Of a DNA stretch of 64,000 nucleotides, positions 1 to 13,361 are shown one piece after another. The translations under genes and the position numbers were made by a program. The notes under the pieces were generated by a model. The model ran no database searches, was not told the DNA's origin, and saw nothing but the letters and a program-made list of their open reading frames with translations. This DNA is from Zelopaecilomyces penicillatus (Eukaryota > Ascomycota > Sordariomycetes > Hypocreales > Pseudodiploosporaceae), in the NCBI GenBank assembly GCA_005765155.1, contig VCCP01000003.1, forward strand, positions 5,146,001-5,210,000, written 5' to 3'. How positions within the stretch are numbered: position 1 is the stretch's first letter; the number at the start of each line of letters is the position of its first letter.

Positions 1-231
1 CCAATTTCCAGTACAATGTCAGCCGGCGTACTCCGTAAATGATGCCAGTCAATAAAAAGTCGATTATTGTGAGCTACAAGAGTCATGAAGAAGAAGAAGA
101 AGAAGATAAAGGACTATCAATAACATAGCCTTGCTTTGCCTAAGACGTCTATCCTACTAACTATTTGAATGATTTTGATGGATGCCACTACGGACGACAC
201 AGCGGCTAAAACACGCCAAACATGTCATCCA

Positions 232-259
232 ACACACACACACACACACACACACACAC
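232..259. repeat. AC dinucleotide microsatellite
   Basis: An uninterrupted run of 14 AC units lies in gene-free DNA. Confidence 0.95.
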
Positions 260-3203
260 TCCCCTGTGTCACGCTAGACATCCTTCGGTGACGTTTGAGT
301 GCATTACTTGGTTGGGAGTGATTCGTGCGTATTCGTGTAGATGAGTTTTGTGTGTGTGCTTTGCATATTTGTAGCCTTGCAACCCCGGATTTTTCAGAGG
401 AGGATCAGCAATACTTGTGATATGTTGGCCGTGACGTTTCCACGGGCATGGACTTTACCACCAATGATGAAGAGACGCCGCCGATCTTACATGCATCGTA
501 TCTAACCTAGCTATCTCTAGATTATACTCATCTCATCTGCATCCGCGTATTGTAACAACGCATGCCTACATCTACGATTATACACCCTAGCACCAGTTTC
601 TTTAGAATTAGCACCTGCGATGAGTACAGTAGGTAGGTGGGTAGGATCTAAGCAACTCTTTGTACCAAAAAACATCACCTTTCGGCCCTGCTTTACAATG
701 GGGGTGGGGGAGTGTGTTTCTATGCTCTCCTTCTAGGTCTCGTATGTATGTAATAACGCTTTGTATTGGTTCGACGTAGTTTTTTATTTATTTATTTTAT
801 TTCACAAAGGCTTAGGGCGGGCATGACAAGTGGCCAGGTGAGTGACTGATCACCATCACATTTGGACTAGACAGAAATCGGGCTTTTTCAATGGAACATG
901 GCCCGTGATGCCGAGCAGGCTCACGGTCGTCCTTGTGTGTGTGTTTTGACAAAATAGAAACGTAACATGCGCCCGGTTGTGGGGGGAAAGAAGGCGAATG
1001 TTTCCTCTTCTTTTTTTTGGTTGTTCCGAGACGATGCTACAAGCCATTCATGGAGGGTGAAGGCAAAGGAGGTCAGTGTGAAGCTGTGATGACTTTTGTC
1101 GAATCTGAGTTTTCTGCAATTTGTGATATGTGCAGCTGCTACATGTTCCAATACATCTGCGATGACAGAGGAGATTCGCGGATTTACAAGTTTCCTTAAT
1201 AATTATGAAACATTCAACGTCATGGGCGTAAGTGAGCTGCGTTGAATACTCAGTCTATAGCGTGGATTCCCATGGCCACATTCTCACCATCTCGCTATCT
1301 CGCCACCCAACATGCACACAGCACTGTCACCACCATGTAAAAGCGGGATAATTTACCCCAGACTTTCGTGTACTACTGCCGACTTTCTGAATCCATATAT
1401 TAATTATCCCATCAATGATCCCGATCTTGCTGCGGGGAATCAGCCAGCCCTTGCGCGCTATGGCCCCTCGCCCCTCTAGATTTCCCCAGATATTGGCCCT
1501 AAAGAAAAACCTGTTGTTGGGTCTCTGCCTCTGTTTATCACATTAATTACTTGACCTCCCCTCCCGTTCCGTGGATACCCGAATAGAAAAAAAGGGAAAT
1601 CCGAGAGGGCGCGCGCGCTTGTTCAGATTCGGGGAACAGTCGGAGTTTTTTCTTCATTTTTCATTGAGAACGGGGTAGACATTCCCGCGATTTTGTCTCA
1701 GATCCTGTGCCGTCTGCGCTGTTGTAGCACCTCCGCGGGATGATGATTTGATAAACAGTTGGTGTCTTGCTTGTCATGAAAAACGCAGTGTGGATTAGTG
1801 AGCACGACCGGGTTTGCAGAGTGTTTCTGTCCTTTGCTGTTTCTTTAAGAAATACAGCATAAACATGTTCATCTGGTAGCAAAATAGGTGTCTCTCATCT
1901 CGGACTTGACCGTCAACCAGGTTTATTAGGCAGTTGTCGTTGTAATCGGATTTTGTGGTGGGATAACCAACATGTGGCCAGGCATTGCAGCCGAGGTATT
2001 GCAAGTTACTAGGCCTAGATGAGCAGCATAATTCATGCTTGAGAATGGGACTGTTTGTCCATGGAAACGTGAAAGCTTTGTCTCTTCATAAGTATCAATT
2101 ACAGAGTTCAAGGACGCGGCTGTTGAACACGTTGACGAAACGTGACCTACTGGGAATGCGAGGAACAGGCATTTCGAGATTGACCCTCGTTTAGACAGGC
2201 AACAGAGCCAGGCTGGTGGCGTTTTTCTGAGAATCTTGAAAATGCGAGTGCATTATCGAGCCAGCCTTCATCGTGGCTTGCATGGCTGAGTTTTTGCCAA
2301 GCCCATGGTGTGCATGTTCTTTCACCACTCAACTTGGGTGGGCGTCTTTGTAGTATCTTCATTTGGTAATGGAGTATATGTTATATCTTCGGTGAATTTT
2401 GAGTTGCAAAGTTAAGAGTGTTGGCGAATGCCAAGAAGCCATATAAGGTGAGTGATGGGACTGTAACAAAAGCTGTGTGTTCTTTTTGCTCTATATTTTT
2501 ATTATATTAGATGTTCAGACTGTGGTGATGCTGGATGACAAAATGTCTCTGAATGCAAAGTAAATCTGGATAATTATATGGCAGATTTATAACTCATTCA
2601 AAGTAAGACTTCTTGACGGAGCATGTCATAACTCGATTGCCAGCGGGTGAAAAGCGTTCCCATATATCACACCGAGTTGTCCCTCGATATGTGTTGTTAT
2701 GAACCATTCAATTCGTACTTTGGCATGCCTCTAGTTTTGGTGAGATTCTGCGTAACTGAACCATTATGAGCATTAAAAGCGCAAGTAAACATACTGCTGT
2801 ATGCACGTTTCTGTTACTCCATCAAAGACATGCATCATTGTTCAAAATACAGTGTTTACTTACACATACTCACACTCATCCTTTTTTTCGTAGCAACAGC
2901 AAATCACACGCTGGAACCACACCATCCCAGCCCATCAAAACACCCCTTGTCAAATCGCCAAAAAGGATTACTAGTCCCTTTTCAATGCAGGCAGATCCAA
3001 AGAAGAAAAAGTACGGGGAACCAGCGGACAGGCGATTATTTTACGGGGTCAGTCCCAGCCAGCCTTTTTCACGCTGTCTGCCAAGAATGGCACAGTAGGT
3101 AGGTAGTGGGAAAAAATCCGTCAGAAGCCAAGCCTGCGCCCGATTCGGGGCTCTTTTGTTGCTTGGCGTGCCACCAGCGAAACGGGCCATTAATTATGCT
3201 TAC

Positions 3204-3206
<3 letters not shown>

Positions 3207-3238
<32 letters not shown>
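3207..3238. repeat. TG dinucleotide microsatellite
   Basis: An uninterrupted run of 16 TG units. On the reverse strand it translates as a His-Thr repeat, which explains a spurious open frame there. Confidence 0.95.
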
Positions 3239-3239
<1 letters not shown>

Positions 3240-5860
3240 TTGATTGGTGATTTGACACAGTTCACGGGGGAAGCTTGTGCGAATCTGGCAGTTTGTTGTG
3301 CTTGTGCTGCTGGGCTCACGGTTGGCACCAGAGGGGAGAACGAGAGAGAAACACACGAGACCAGCTACTTCTTAGGGGGGGTGGTCGCCTCCGTCAGCAG
3401 AAAGAGAAGAAGAAGCAGAAGAAGCTTGTAATTAAGACTGTTTTTTAGTGGTTAATCAGTGTTACTCCGAATGCAACGTCCGACACTGTTGAAGGTTTGG
3501 GTGCGACCAACGGGCAGAGTTGTATCGTGGAGGAGGACTGGAGGTGACGAAGGAAGCATATGCTGCTTTGCTGTTTGTTGTTGGCAATCCGGGGCCGTTG
3601 TGACCTGCATCCGGCCATATGTACGCAGACACACGCTGTCATTACCCCGTCGTGCGAATGAATGAATCCCCATTGAGGTCTGTTGATGCAGGAAAATGCC
3701 TCACCTTTTCTGCGCCTACGTCTGGCTGGCTGTCTTTGGGGCAGACAGGCAGGCAGGCACAGATGGTCTTCGCACGGTGATGAGAAGTATCTTTTTTTTT
3801 TGGATCAAGATCGTAGCTCAGACCTGCAAACCGCTAGTTGCATTTCATGGTCGCGCTTTGTGTGGATGTGGATGGGATCAGACGTGAGTCCGCCTATTTG
3901 CCAGCCGGGAGTTGTCAAGAATATAAACATTAACACCTACATTAACATAAACATAAGCTAATCAATCATCATTAACAACATCTCAAGTTCAAGCACGATT
4001 GGCCATACTGATGCATCATACAGTCCAGCTCACTACTCCCGTTGTACCTCAACTCACAACTCAACTGTACAGCAAAGCCGGTTCTCGCACAAACCTAATG
4101 TCAACTAAGCATCCAACCCAACACGAATGCAGAGAGGCTGCATGCAGTCCATTGGTGAATCAAGAGGCTTGCTTGCTTGCCTGCCTTTTCCCCGCATCTC
4201 CGGAAAATCTCTGTGTCACCTTGTGATTGTCAACCCTCTTTTCCGGGGGGGGGCTGCATGCTGCACTCCGCTTACTCGTAACAAAGACTTTACCCTGCCG
4301 GACGGGGGGGAGAGAAGGCAGACCGGGCTGACAGACAGACTGACAGACCGACAGACAGAAGACAGTTGCTGTTACTAATTAGATGAGGGCAAATAGATGC
4401 TGGTTGTCCATGGAAAACATCAGAGACAGCCTTGTGCGTCCATCTGGGCCTGCCATTCGCTGGCTGCGCATTCCCACACCAAGTATCGGAATGACGACAG
4501 AGGCAGCATCTTGGGTGGTTGCCACCCCCTGCCTGGGGAGGCTTTCCTGTCAATAGACGAGGAGACGGCGGCGCTTGGCAAAAGGCATTCGAACGCAGTG
4601 TTCCGTTTGGCCGTGATTTTGGTGCGAGCACCTTGTTCGCTTCCCTTGCAAGTCACAGAGCACAATCTAGTCTAAACACTGACACGTTATTTTCTTGGTG
4701 TTCAACTTGCTTTTGTTACAGTGTGCTTCTCGTGGTATAATCGATCTATAAACGTGCAATTACGACTTGTAATGTGTTGAGAAGCCAAGCCTGGCTCCCC
4801 GGTTTGGATTCGTGTGTTATTACCACAGGGCAGGTTCAATTATTTTAGACTTCTTCCATGCAGCCAACCCCCAAAAAAATAGACGCACAAATGAATGGAT
4901 TGCATCATTTTAATTTCTTGGCTTTGGAAGGATGGAAGACGCTTGGCTGGTCGCTCGCTGTGTGTGTGTGTGGGCGTGGACGTTTCCATGTCTGGACGAA
5001 AGACTTGGCATTTATCATCCGTCGCCTGTGGGATCTATTTCTAGCAACAAGGCTGATTGACCGTGTTGGAAGCGAACAAATGCTAATACATTGCTTGTTA
5101 AAAGCTTTGTGGGTTTGAACGACGGTAAGTGAAGGCATTTACACATCATGTGGTCGTCGTACGTCTGTTTGTGGACGAATCATTTTAATGAGACTTTTGA
5201 TCTGTATTCATACTGTAGCAAGCTGTCAGAAGCATCACGAAAAGGAAATAAAGGCAAAAAAAAAAAAAAAAAAAGTTCCGGGTACAAACTCCGACTGCGT
5301 AAAAAGGCAATCCGGCAACGTTGCTCTCCGTCCTGTATGTCTTTTCTATATGAGACATCTACAAGTGCCGAAGACCTTTTTATCTACCTAGTGCCTAGTA
5401 GTAATAAACAAAAAAAAAAGACAAACGCCAACCGGAACCTTCTACCTATTTATCTACACTCCCTGCATTAACGACATACAATATATATTGGCTTTTCCTT
5501 TGGCGGCGCCTGCACAGACGCGCACGCGACACTAGATTGCTGCAGCCACGAGCGCCGCCGGACATGGAGATGGGATCAGCTGCTTTGCTATTGTGCCCGC
5601 TCTGTTTCAGGGCTTTTCTTTTGGTTAAATTCTGACAAGCGTGTTTGTAGCTGTAGCTGAAAAGAAAGCCGATGGGCTGGGTGCGGACATGCCCAATTTG
5701 TCCCATGTGGGCGTGTTCTGGAACCGGTCCATCCCATAACAAGTCCATTGGGCAATTGGGCAGCGCTTTATTCCTTCTTTTTTTTGTCTTTGTTTACATT
5801 CGGGGTGTAACTTCTCATAGGATGTATTCACATCATCGTTGCCTAAAGCTAAAGAGTTAG

Positions 5861-7447
5861 AGGCATGTATGGTGGAGCCTCGTGAGCATATTAGAAGGCT
5901 GTGATATTGGTCTCCATGTGGCTTGCTTGCACTGCTGTCGCTGGCCTATCGGGTGTCGCGGGTCTCTTAAGAAGGCATGAGAATAGAAGACAGGGTATGT
6001 AATAAGTGTCAATGATGCATATACAGATATTGGCGTCTCGTGAACGCAGGGAGTGTTTAGCAGGTGATGTTCGTGCAGGAATATTGATGAAGTGTCAGGT
6101 CAGGGTTATAATACATCTCGATATAATTCAAAAATAGAAATAACAATTAATGTTTTCTTTCCGGAATCCTTCAGGTAGAATGCATGCTCTATCGACTGAA
6201 TTCATTTTTATAACGTAAAATGCGTAGACATCACTAGTGATTGGACATGTTTTGAAACACATTTAATCCTGTATTTGCTTGTTAGATGTCCATAAGGTTG
6301 TAGTGTATGATGAGCTGTAAGGAATCACTTCACTTATACGTAGATAGGTTGTCAACGTCAGGTTCTGAAAGGCGCATATCTTCTTGACGTTCCTGAAGTA
6401 CGATATTGAGTGACTTATTGGGTGATGAAAAATTCGCTGAAATAGGATTCCTCTGAAGAATGATAATATTTACCAATATACCATTGCCAGTACAAATCTA
6501 TCCGTCAATTAGATTTTTCCAATATTAAAGGTCCTAATCGAGAGAATATAAAGATATAATTTAGCACATTTCAGAGGGTCCTTGAAACAAAAATGTTGTC
6601 GCATCATGCTGATATTATAGAGAAAAGGAGATTCACCGTGATCCAAACATCAAGCTTTAATAAGCTCTGTAATTGAGGCTGTCTGAATTAGCTTTATCAT
6701 GAATTTAACCGGCGGATCTTGATGCTCAATGCTAAACGGAATAGTAATGATAAATCAACTAGAGGATGGACTGTTCCAACAGACAATTACGATCAGGGGA
6801 TGAACATTTGTATCTTTACCACTTGGCTCTCACTAGACTTTTCTGCGGAAAGATACCTGATCAACATATAGCGTCTGATGACGAAACCTTTTTCTCTCTA
6901 GTATTTGATATTTACACGTCGACAACTGAGGTTCTGTGAGAACACCTCTGCGGCAACAGCTTCACTCTTGGCTAGTGGGTTGGCAAGAACGATACATTTT
7001 TGGATGAGAAAGTATGTGATGTCTATTACAAAGACCTGTTGAATACTATCTCCTGAAGCTAGGTTTTGTTACGGGGTTTATGCACATTCTTGATCCGTAT
7101 TGTATTCGTCTAGGACTCGGCGATGCAGTCGAAAATGAGTATACTAGCCAGCAAATCAGACGCCACACCCTCAGGTGACGAGGGCAATGCCTGAAAACCA
7201 CAATGATGGGAAACGAAACATGACACTGGCTTCGAATGGTTGCTCCTTAACATACGCCCAAAGTATATACGGAGTGCTATAATCATCATAACAGAAGTAG
7301 GTACAATGAAATGTTCTTGCTGAGCAGGTCAGTAGCTGGATCTATAACATTTGCATGATGCTTGTGAGAGACGTTATTCCCCTATACATGAAGCAGAGGT
7401 ATGGGGTGAGACTGTCTCCAGCCTTTACAACTAGAAATATGACCAGG
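5861..7447. other. AT-rich, stop-dense stretch
   Basis: Across roughly 1.6 kb none of the six frames stays open for 60 codons, and base composition is visibly richer in A and T than the surroundings. This is compatible with an old repeat altered by repeat-induced point mutation or simply unconstrained DNA. No terminal repeats or transposase remnants were recognised. Confidence 0.5.
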
Positions 7448-8353
7448 CTAAGAGCTGGAATGAAAGCGTATTAATCTAAAGTGTAGTTTTACCAATGATT
7501 GCATTGTACAAGGTTGAGACTTGTGATTGCCTAGTTTCGGGCAGAAGAGCTGTCTGCTCGTTATCAGGCTCGTTACTCGGTTTGAGCACGGTGAAGTCGG
7601 TTCTTGGCTGACAATGAGAGGGCGGCAGCTACAAAAGAAAAAGAGAACAGTTATCACAGCATGATTGAGATTTTAAAAGCAAAATACAACAAGAGAAGAG
7701 ATAATTTGCCTTTATATCTCTAGTATCATAAAATACCTACAGCTCTGGACAGAAAGTCGCATCTCCCAGGCGCCTGGAGGTCAAGAAGAGCATCTGCATT
7801 ATGGGCTTTCAACAGTGATCGCAATCCTTTGGCTGTCCATACTTGCTGATGCGTTCGCTGAATTGGTTTACAGAACACGGCAAGCGTTGCACTGTTCATT
7901 GGTGGACTTTTACCCTGCACTATTTTGAATGTTATTCATGGACTATCTACTCTAAATGTGAGGCAAAATGTGAGAGCACGATCAAGCATGATCTCCGTGG
8001 TCCACGTTCAAGGTGTTAGGTGTCGCAGGGGCCGGCGATAGGGGCAGTTACAGTGGTATATGCGGCGAACGAGCGCTAACTCACCCGCTATGGCATCCTC
8101 AGACGGCCATGCCGAGTGCTGTGACCCCCCTAAGAATCCTGAATTGCGGGGAAATCAGCAGATCTCCTGCAGTCAGATCTTACACAACGAGCCAAAGTCA
8201 GCAACCTGCCCGATTGGGCAATTATACAATCCAAAGTAAGGACATCATATACATGTAAGTAAGCTGATATGTATGGTATGGTATGTACAAGGAAGAGTAA
8301 CATAAAAAAATACAATGGAAAACATCAAAGCTCATCTCATTCCTCTGGTGTCG

Positions 8354-9512
8354 TCACAGGAAGATGTCGTTTTGCGCTCCGGCAGCCCATCCCATGCCTT
8401 CGTTGTATCCCGGAGACACATTGTCTGGCATCACGACATTATTGCCTTCTTGCTCTGTAATGAAGCCAGTCAGCAAATTAAGAAGATTAAAAGGGTAATT
8501 AAAGAATCCATGACTTACGATTCCAAACAATCATTTGCTTTGCCCCAGGAACGCACTTGGACTTGTCCTTCCGACAGTATACCGGAGCCTTGGCTTTGGC
8601 AAGCTTCCTGGTTGATGTGCTTCCGGTAACGTGGCACTTGAAGTTTGACATGTACCTAGAGTATCAAACAAGAAATAATTATCAGAATTTAAGATGCCGA
8701 GTAAGCACAGGGTATGAGGGGGTCTGTCATCACTAACATGTTGGGCTGGCCGCATCCCGCCGGGACCCAAAGCCACGCACAGTAACACCCACCTGACGGG
8801 CATTCCGGGAGGTCCTTGGGAACGTCGTATTTGGCAATTCTTTTCCAGGGTGTTCTAAAATGGAAACTAGTTAGCTATGTGATTTGATAATGGAGTGGCT
8901 GTAAAGGGAGCACCTACTTCTCCAGCACAGAAAACACGACCAGGTTCTCCATGTTGACCTTGCTCGGGTCTGACTCGTAAGAAATCGCCCAAGCTGTCCC
9001 CGCCGCTGTCGATTGATTGTGAGCATGCATCGCCCCATCATCTTCAATGCACTCCGGCGGGTTGCCAGGACCAGACCAGTTCTCAGGATGACTCTTGCCA
9101 TCGGGCCAGTCACTCGCAAATCTGCCCTCAAAGGACAGCGAAGTCTGGGCCTGGTTGTGCGCGAGCTCGACGGTGAACTGGCCTCCTGCCGGTAGAGCGA
9201 GAGAGTCATTACCGCTGGGAGGGTTCTTGTCACATCTGTTGGCAGCTTGCATCCACCACTTGTTCTTGGGCAGCATGTAGAGGGGGAGGACGGGATCGTT
9301 GGCGTTGGGGTTGTAGTTTGAGGGGTTTGAACCGCCCTGTTATGTGGCATAACTGTAAGCTTTGGCAAACGAAGGAGAGAAGTGCTTTTGTCTTTTGGTA
9401 ATACGGGCGTGAGAAGTGAACTGACCTTGCAATACATGCCATTTGCAAAGGCCGATATATGGGCGGTGGCGCCGGTGGCGAGAGCCAAGGAGAGTGGAAT
9501 GGACCAGAGCAT
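8354..9512 (-). CDS. Secreted AA14-like lytic polysaccharide monooxygenase family protein
   Basis: My five-exon model (9512-9426, 9336-8918, 8854-8738, 8655-8519, 8454-8354) keeps phase throughout and gives 286 residues. A signal peptide of about 17 residues ends in ATGATA, and the mature protein would start with His18 (HISAFANGMYC). An N-terminal His is the first copper ligand of LPMOs. A second His lies in DDGAMHAHNQSTAAG. Downstream are a Cys-rich GGCYCAWLWVPAGCG block and a KQMIVWNQ block, which I recall from AA14-type fungal proteins; AA14 members act on xylan-coated cellulose. The family assignment is from memory of conserved blocks. Whether this protein oxidises polysaccharide is inference. 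It is the first gene of a run of secreted-protein genes. Confidence 0.7.
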
Positions 9513-12002
9513 GCTCAGAAAGATCGAAATGAGGAGTTATGGTATGCTATTTTGGTTGCACACACAGAGAAGAAGCTGGATTGTTCAGTATATTGAAACC
9601 AAATCAATAGATGCTCGTCTGTCGTATCTATATGCCATCTGCTCGAGTCTCATCTTCTCCCCTCATGACATCAAAGCAACCCCCCACGACTCAATCATCA
9701 GTGTTAGAGAAGTTCGTATTCACCCCATCATCTGCTTCGAAACGGTATCACCTTCTTTACTGAGGTTTACATCACACGCTTCTTCCCCAACATTTGTTTC
9801 CAAACGAGGAAGGACTTTGCACAAAGCCATCAGCGCCACCAGATCTGATGACGATGGGGGTGGTCCGGGTAACGCTTTGACCAACAATGGGTTTGGAAAT
9901 CCCATGTTTTTGGCCGTCAGCAAACTCGTCAATCTGCGGCTTAAAGAGAGAGTGAGACATGTAATCTGGTGTGCTGTGGTTGGCCAGGACAACACCGATG
10001 GATAGCCTTCTGACTCGTTGTGTGGAGGTTGGAGCGTGGCCCCGCGAACTGATGGGGATGAGGAAGCATTGACCAAGAATGTGACGTGTATAGTTGGTGG
10101 AGTTCTTTTGGGACAGGTATCTATTATATGTGTTCACGCTTTGTGAGTGTGATTGTTAGAAGTGAAACCGTTTTAATCATGGTGCTAAATAGAAACTAAT
10201 ACAGTTCAATTGTCTATAATGGCAATGAATGGACACATCTAACCCACGAGCAAATAAAGTCAATCCAAGGGAATACTGTTGTCATCTTTTAGGCGAGGAT
10301 GCACAAGGCGCTAATCGCGTCAGCATGGACTTCGGACACGGAAGCTTATTCGTGGTTCTTGGTGTCCCTCATTTATCCATACGGAGCCCTTTGTAATCGA
10401 TGAGACCCTGACCACTTGCACTGCCTTGCATAGCCTCTTTAAAAAAAATCCAATTTAACAATCTGCTCCTTGCTTATTCACCTGCGTCTAATACCTTTGT
10501 TATACCATCTCGTCCAATTCTAGATTCTTCCGGCACATGTAGAGTTTAATTGCCGATGCGTAGAAAAGGATTGACCTGCTGAACAGCTTCTCCACTGCTG
10601 CTACGAGGTAATACAATGCGCAGTTACTCTATAGTGTAAGGGCAGCGGGATACAATTGATTGCCGGTGGAGAATGGCAATTGAGCGGATACCCGATCGGT
10701 TTCCCTCGCCCCGTGTTGAAGTTGGTGTTGCTGAGGAATGCAGCGGTCGTGAAGAAGGCTGGATGGGGGCATGTGATGAGGATTGGAGGTGAGCTAATAG
10801 GAATATCCATCGATGCGCAATTGAGCGGTTGGTATAGATGTGCTAGCAAATGGAAGTGGCTTCCAAGCTAATGTCACTGAGAGATCCTCATGCTCTTACA
10901 TCGTCGCTCACAAGTGGCCGTCATTGAACTGTCCTACTGTTAAATTGATTGCAAAGAGAAGTCTATTCGAGAGTTACTTGCACGGTTTCTCGTAATCCTA
11001 TACTTACAAAATCTCATCATCCAATGTTTGGCTTCCAAATCACAGAGTCCTCCATTCATCCTGGCCAGAATCTCCCTCCGGGTTTCCCAAGGCCATTCGG
11101 GCCGGCCGTCCGGAACCGTTCGGAGCTCCCCCACTCGGCAACCAGCCAGCCACCCGGTCCCTACAAGACAATAAGATGCATCATTTTTATTCCGTCACCA
11201 TCATACCAGCGTGAGGAGAAGAAAAAGGTAAAAGCCATGCTCGTGATCAACAATGACAGCACAGTGGATTAATTCTTTCGGGGGCGGCCTTTCCATTTAT
11301 TCTACAACATTTCATTACCTAGCAACCCCCCAGCCACCGTCATGTCAATCTGTCACCACCACGCTAAAAACCCTCCGAGACGGTGTTCGTTCGCCTCACT
11401 TATCCCATCATTTGACATTGCACTGAGACATCAATCGCGAACCTTGATCCTCCCTTTTTATACTACTCGAACCAGCGGGTCCCCCTCTCTCTTTCTGTAC
11501 ATCAAATGTCCCACACCGTCCTCTCCTTTACCGCCCTTGACACAATGCAAAGGAGAACATTGCCCTTGTGAGATGCATGATGCTCTCGGGTGGCCTAGAT
11601 GCAGGCCATTGTCCCAGCCTTTGCTGTCTGATTTGCCAAGCATCTTAAACAGATTTCATTCCCCCCCGCTTGATGCATGATAGATTGTCTCGCTATGGAG
11701 GAAAGCAGCTTTTTTTTTTTCCTTTTCGTGCGTTCGTCGCGTGAAGTGGCTGAGATGTGTTCGCAGGGTGGCCGGACGACCGTATGTCTTGTTGGGAGAG
11801 CATATGGAAGATATAAACACGCGACGTGTCTGCGAAAAAAACAAAAACACTTCTTTCCCGGTGTTCCCCTCTGACAATTGCATCTCTCATTTACTGAATA
11901 CCATCAGATCGTCTTGCTACTTGCCAAATCGGGCAAGTCATTACACCTCCCACCTCCTAATATCAGATATCAGCTTCATCACGAAATACAAGCTACTTTG
12001 CA
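9513..12002. other. Intergenic region between LPMO-like gene and lipase
   Basis: About 2.5 kb lie between the divergently transcribed LPMO-like and lipase genes. Several 60-200 codon frames exist on both strands, but they overlap one another or the LPMO antisense and show no domain or signal peptide. I see no gene. It probably holds both promoters. Confidence 0.5.
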
Positions 12003-13361
12003 ATGGTCGTTCTTACCAGGCTACTGACTGCTCTGGTGCTATCAACCGCTGCTTGGGCTGCGCCGAAACACTACCCTCGCGATGTACAGAATCGAACGAC
12101 ATTGGTGCCTCCCAGCAAAGATGGGTTCTACAGCGTTCCTCACGACTTTCTCGACAAGGCTCCGCCAGGCACCATCTTGAGTCATCGAAAAGTACCCGCG
12201 CCGTTTGGAGCTTTCAAGGGTTTCCCCATCAAGATTCATTACAGCCACCAGATCTTGTACCGAACCACCGACAGTCTGGGCAACGCCACCGCCACGGTCA
12301 TGACCGTTCTCATCCCGTTTGATGCCGACTTCACCAAACTCCTGTCCTTTCAGGTCGGCCAGGATTCCCCGTCTATCGATTGCGCACCGTCCTATACGTT
12401 CCAGCTCGAGTCTAAATCGCCATCTCTTGCCACGCAGACCCAAGTCCTATCCATCCAAGCTGCCCTAGAGAGGAGTTGGGTAGTCATCATCCCTGATTTC
12501 GGTGGTCCTCATGCTGCTTTCTCTGCTACCAGACTTGCCGGTCAGGCCACGCTTGATGGAATCCGGGCCGCGATCAAGTCAGGTGAATTCACTGGCATTG
12601 AGCCCAACCCTACCATCACCATGTGGGGGTACTCTGGTGGTGCCCTCGCATCTGCCTGGGCGGCAGAACTTCAACACACGTACGCGCCAGAGCTGAAGAT
12701 TAACGGCGCGGCGCTGGGAGGCATTATTCCTAATCTCGTCGGATCTGTCAATAAGACCAATGGACGGTCGATGAGCGGTCTCATCCCAGCGGCTCTGGTT
12801 GGCTTGTCTCGCCAATACCCCTACGTCGCTGAGATGCTAGAAAAGCAGGTCCGGCCTGAGCACAAGTCTGCCTTTGAAAAGGTTTCCCAGCAGTGCTCCT
12901 CAGAAACGATAGAAGACTTTAGGCAAAAGGATGTCCTCAAGATGTTTGATGATCCCAATGTCCTCTTCTCAGACCCGGAAATGGTCAAAATCTTTGAACA
13001 AAACAACCTCGGACATGGGACGCCCAAGGTCCCTCTCTACGTGTACAAGTCCATCGGTGATGAGATCAGTCCAGTAGCCGAATCTGATGCCCTCGTTTAC
13101 CATTATTGCAACGGAGGCTCCCTAGTCCAGTATCAGCGAGACATGGTATCGGACCATGCCACACTTGCTGTCCTCGGATTACCGAAAGCTCTCTCGTGGC
13201 TCAGCGACATCACCGCCGCCGAGGGGCCAGTCGCTGGCTGTCTTGCTGAAACTGTCTCGTCCTCCATCCTCGATACCAAGGCTACCAAGTCTCTGCCAAA
13301 GTTTATCCTCGACGCCGTATTTGACCTGGTCGGAACGCCAATCGGGCCTCCTCCTCCTTGA
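12003..13361 (+). CDS. Secretory lipase (LIP family, alpha/beta hydrolase)
   Basis: A single uninterrupted exon encodes 452 residues. The N-terminus is a signal peptide of about 19 residues ending in AWA. The nucleophile elbow MWGYSGGALASAW carries the G-x-S-x-G motif with Ser211. Later blocks SIGDEISP and SDHATLAVLG fit the acid and His of the catalytic triad. Length and block order match the secretory lipase family (PF03583), which in fungi such as Candida cleaves triacylglycerols outside the cell. Several N-x-S/T sites and paired cysteines fit secretion. It sits upstream of the muramidase gene, end to end with it (convergent). The exact substrate is unknown. Confidence 0.93.
   Translation: MVVLTRLLTALVLSTAAWAAPKHYPRDVQNRTTLVPPSKDGFYSVPHDFLDKAPPGTILSHRKVPAPFGAFKGFPIKIHYSHQILYRTTDSLGNATATVMTVLIPFDADFTKLLSFQVGQDSPSIDCAPSYTFQLESKSPSLATQTQVLSIQAALERSWVVIIPDFGGPHAAFSATRLAGQATLDGIRAAIKSGEFTGIEPNPTITMWGYSGGALASAWAAELQHTYAPELKINGAALGGIIPNLVGSVNKTNGRSMSGLIPAALVGLSRQYPYVAEMLEKQVRPEHKSAFEKVSQQCSSETIEDFRQKDVLKMFDDPNVLFSDPEMVKIFEQNNLGHGTPKVPLYVYKSIGDEISPVAESDALVYHYCNGGSLVQYQRDMVSDHATLAVLGLPKALSWLSDITAAEGPVAGCLAETVSSSILDTKATKSLPKFILDAVFDLVGTPIGPPPP

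Larger units (their letters stand above)
1..8353. other. Gene-free left arm (about 8.3 kb)
   Basis: I find no supportable gene in these 8.3 kb. Open frames are short, overlap on both strands and lack recognisable domains. The stretch holds simple repeats: an AC run, a TG run, an A run at about 5256-5274, and GAA-type trinucleotides near 86-105. From about 5.9 to 7.4 kb it becomes AT-rich and stop-dense. It may include long untranslated regions, non-coding transcripts or decayed repeats, none of which can be told from sequence alone. Confidence 0.6.

Noticed and set aside
3069..3356. Frame with a His-Thr repeat
   Set aside because: It is the translation of the TG microsatellite at 3207-3238.
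8871..9512. 213-codon frame starting with the LPMO signal peptide and reading on without splicing
   Set aside because: After residue 29 it becomes Thr/Arg/Pro-rich nonsense. Splicing at 9425/9337 gives the conserved family sequence.
9382..10005. 207-codon plus-strand frame overlapping the LPMO-like gene
   Set aside because: It runs antisense to the signal-peptide exon and first intron and shows no domain.
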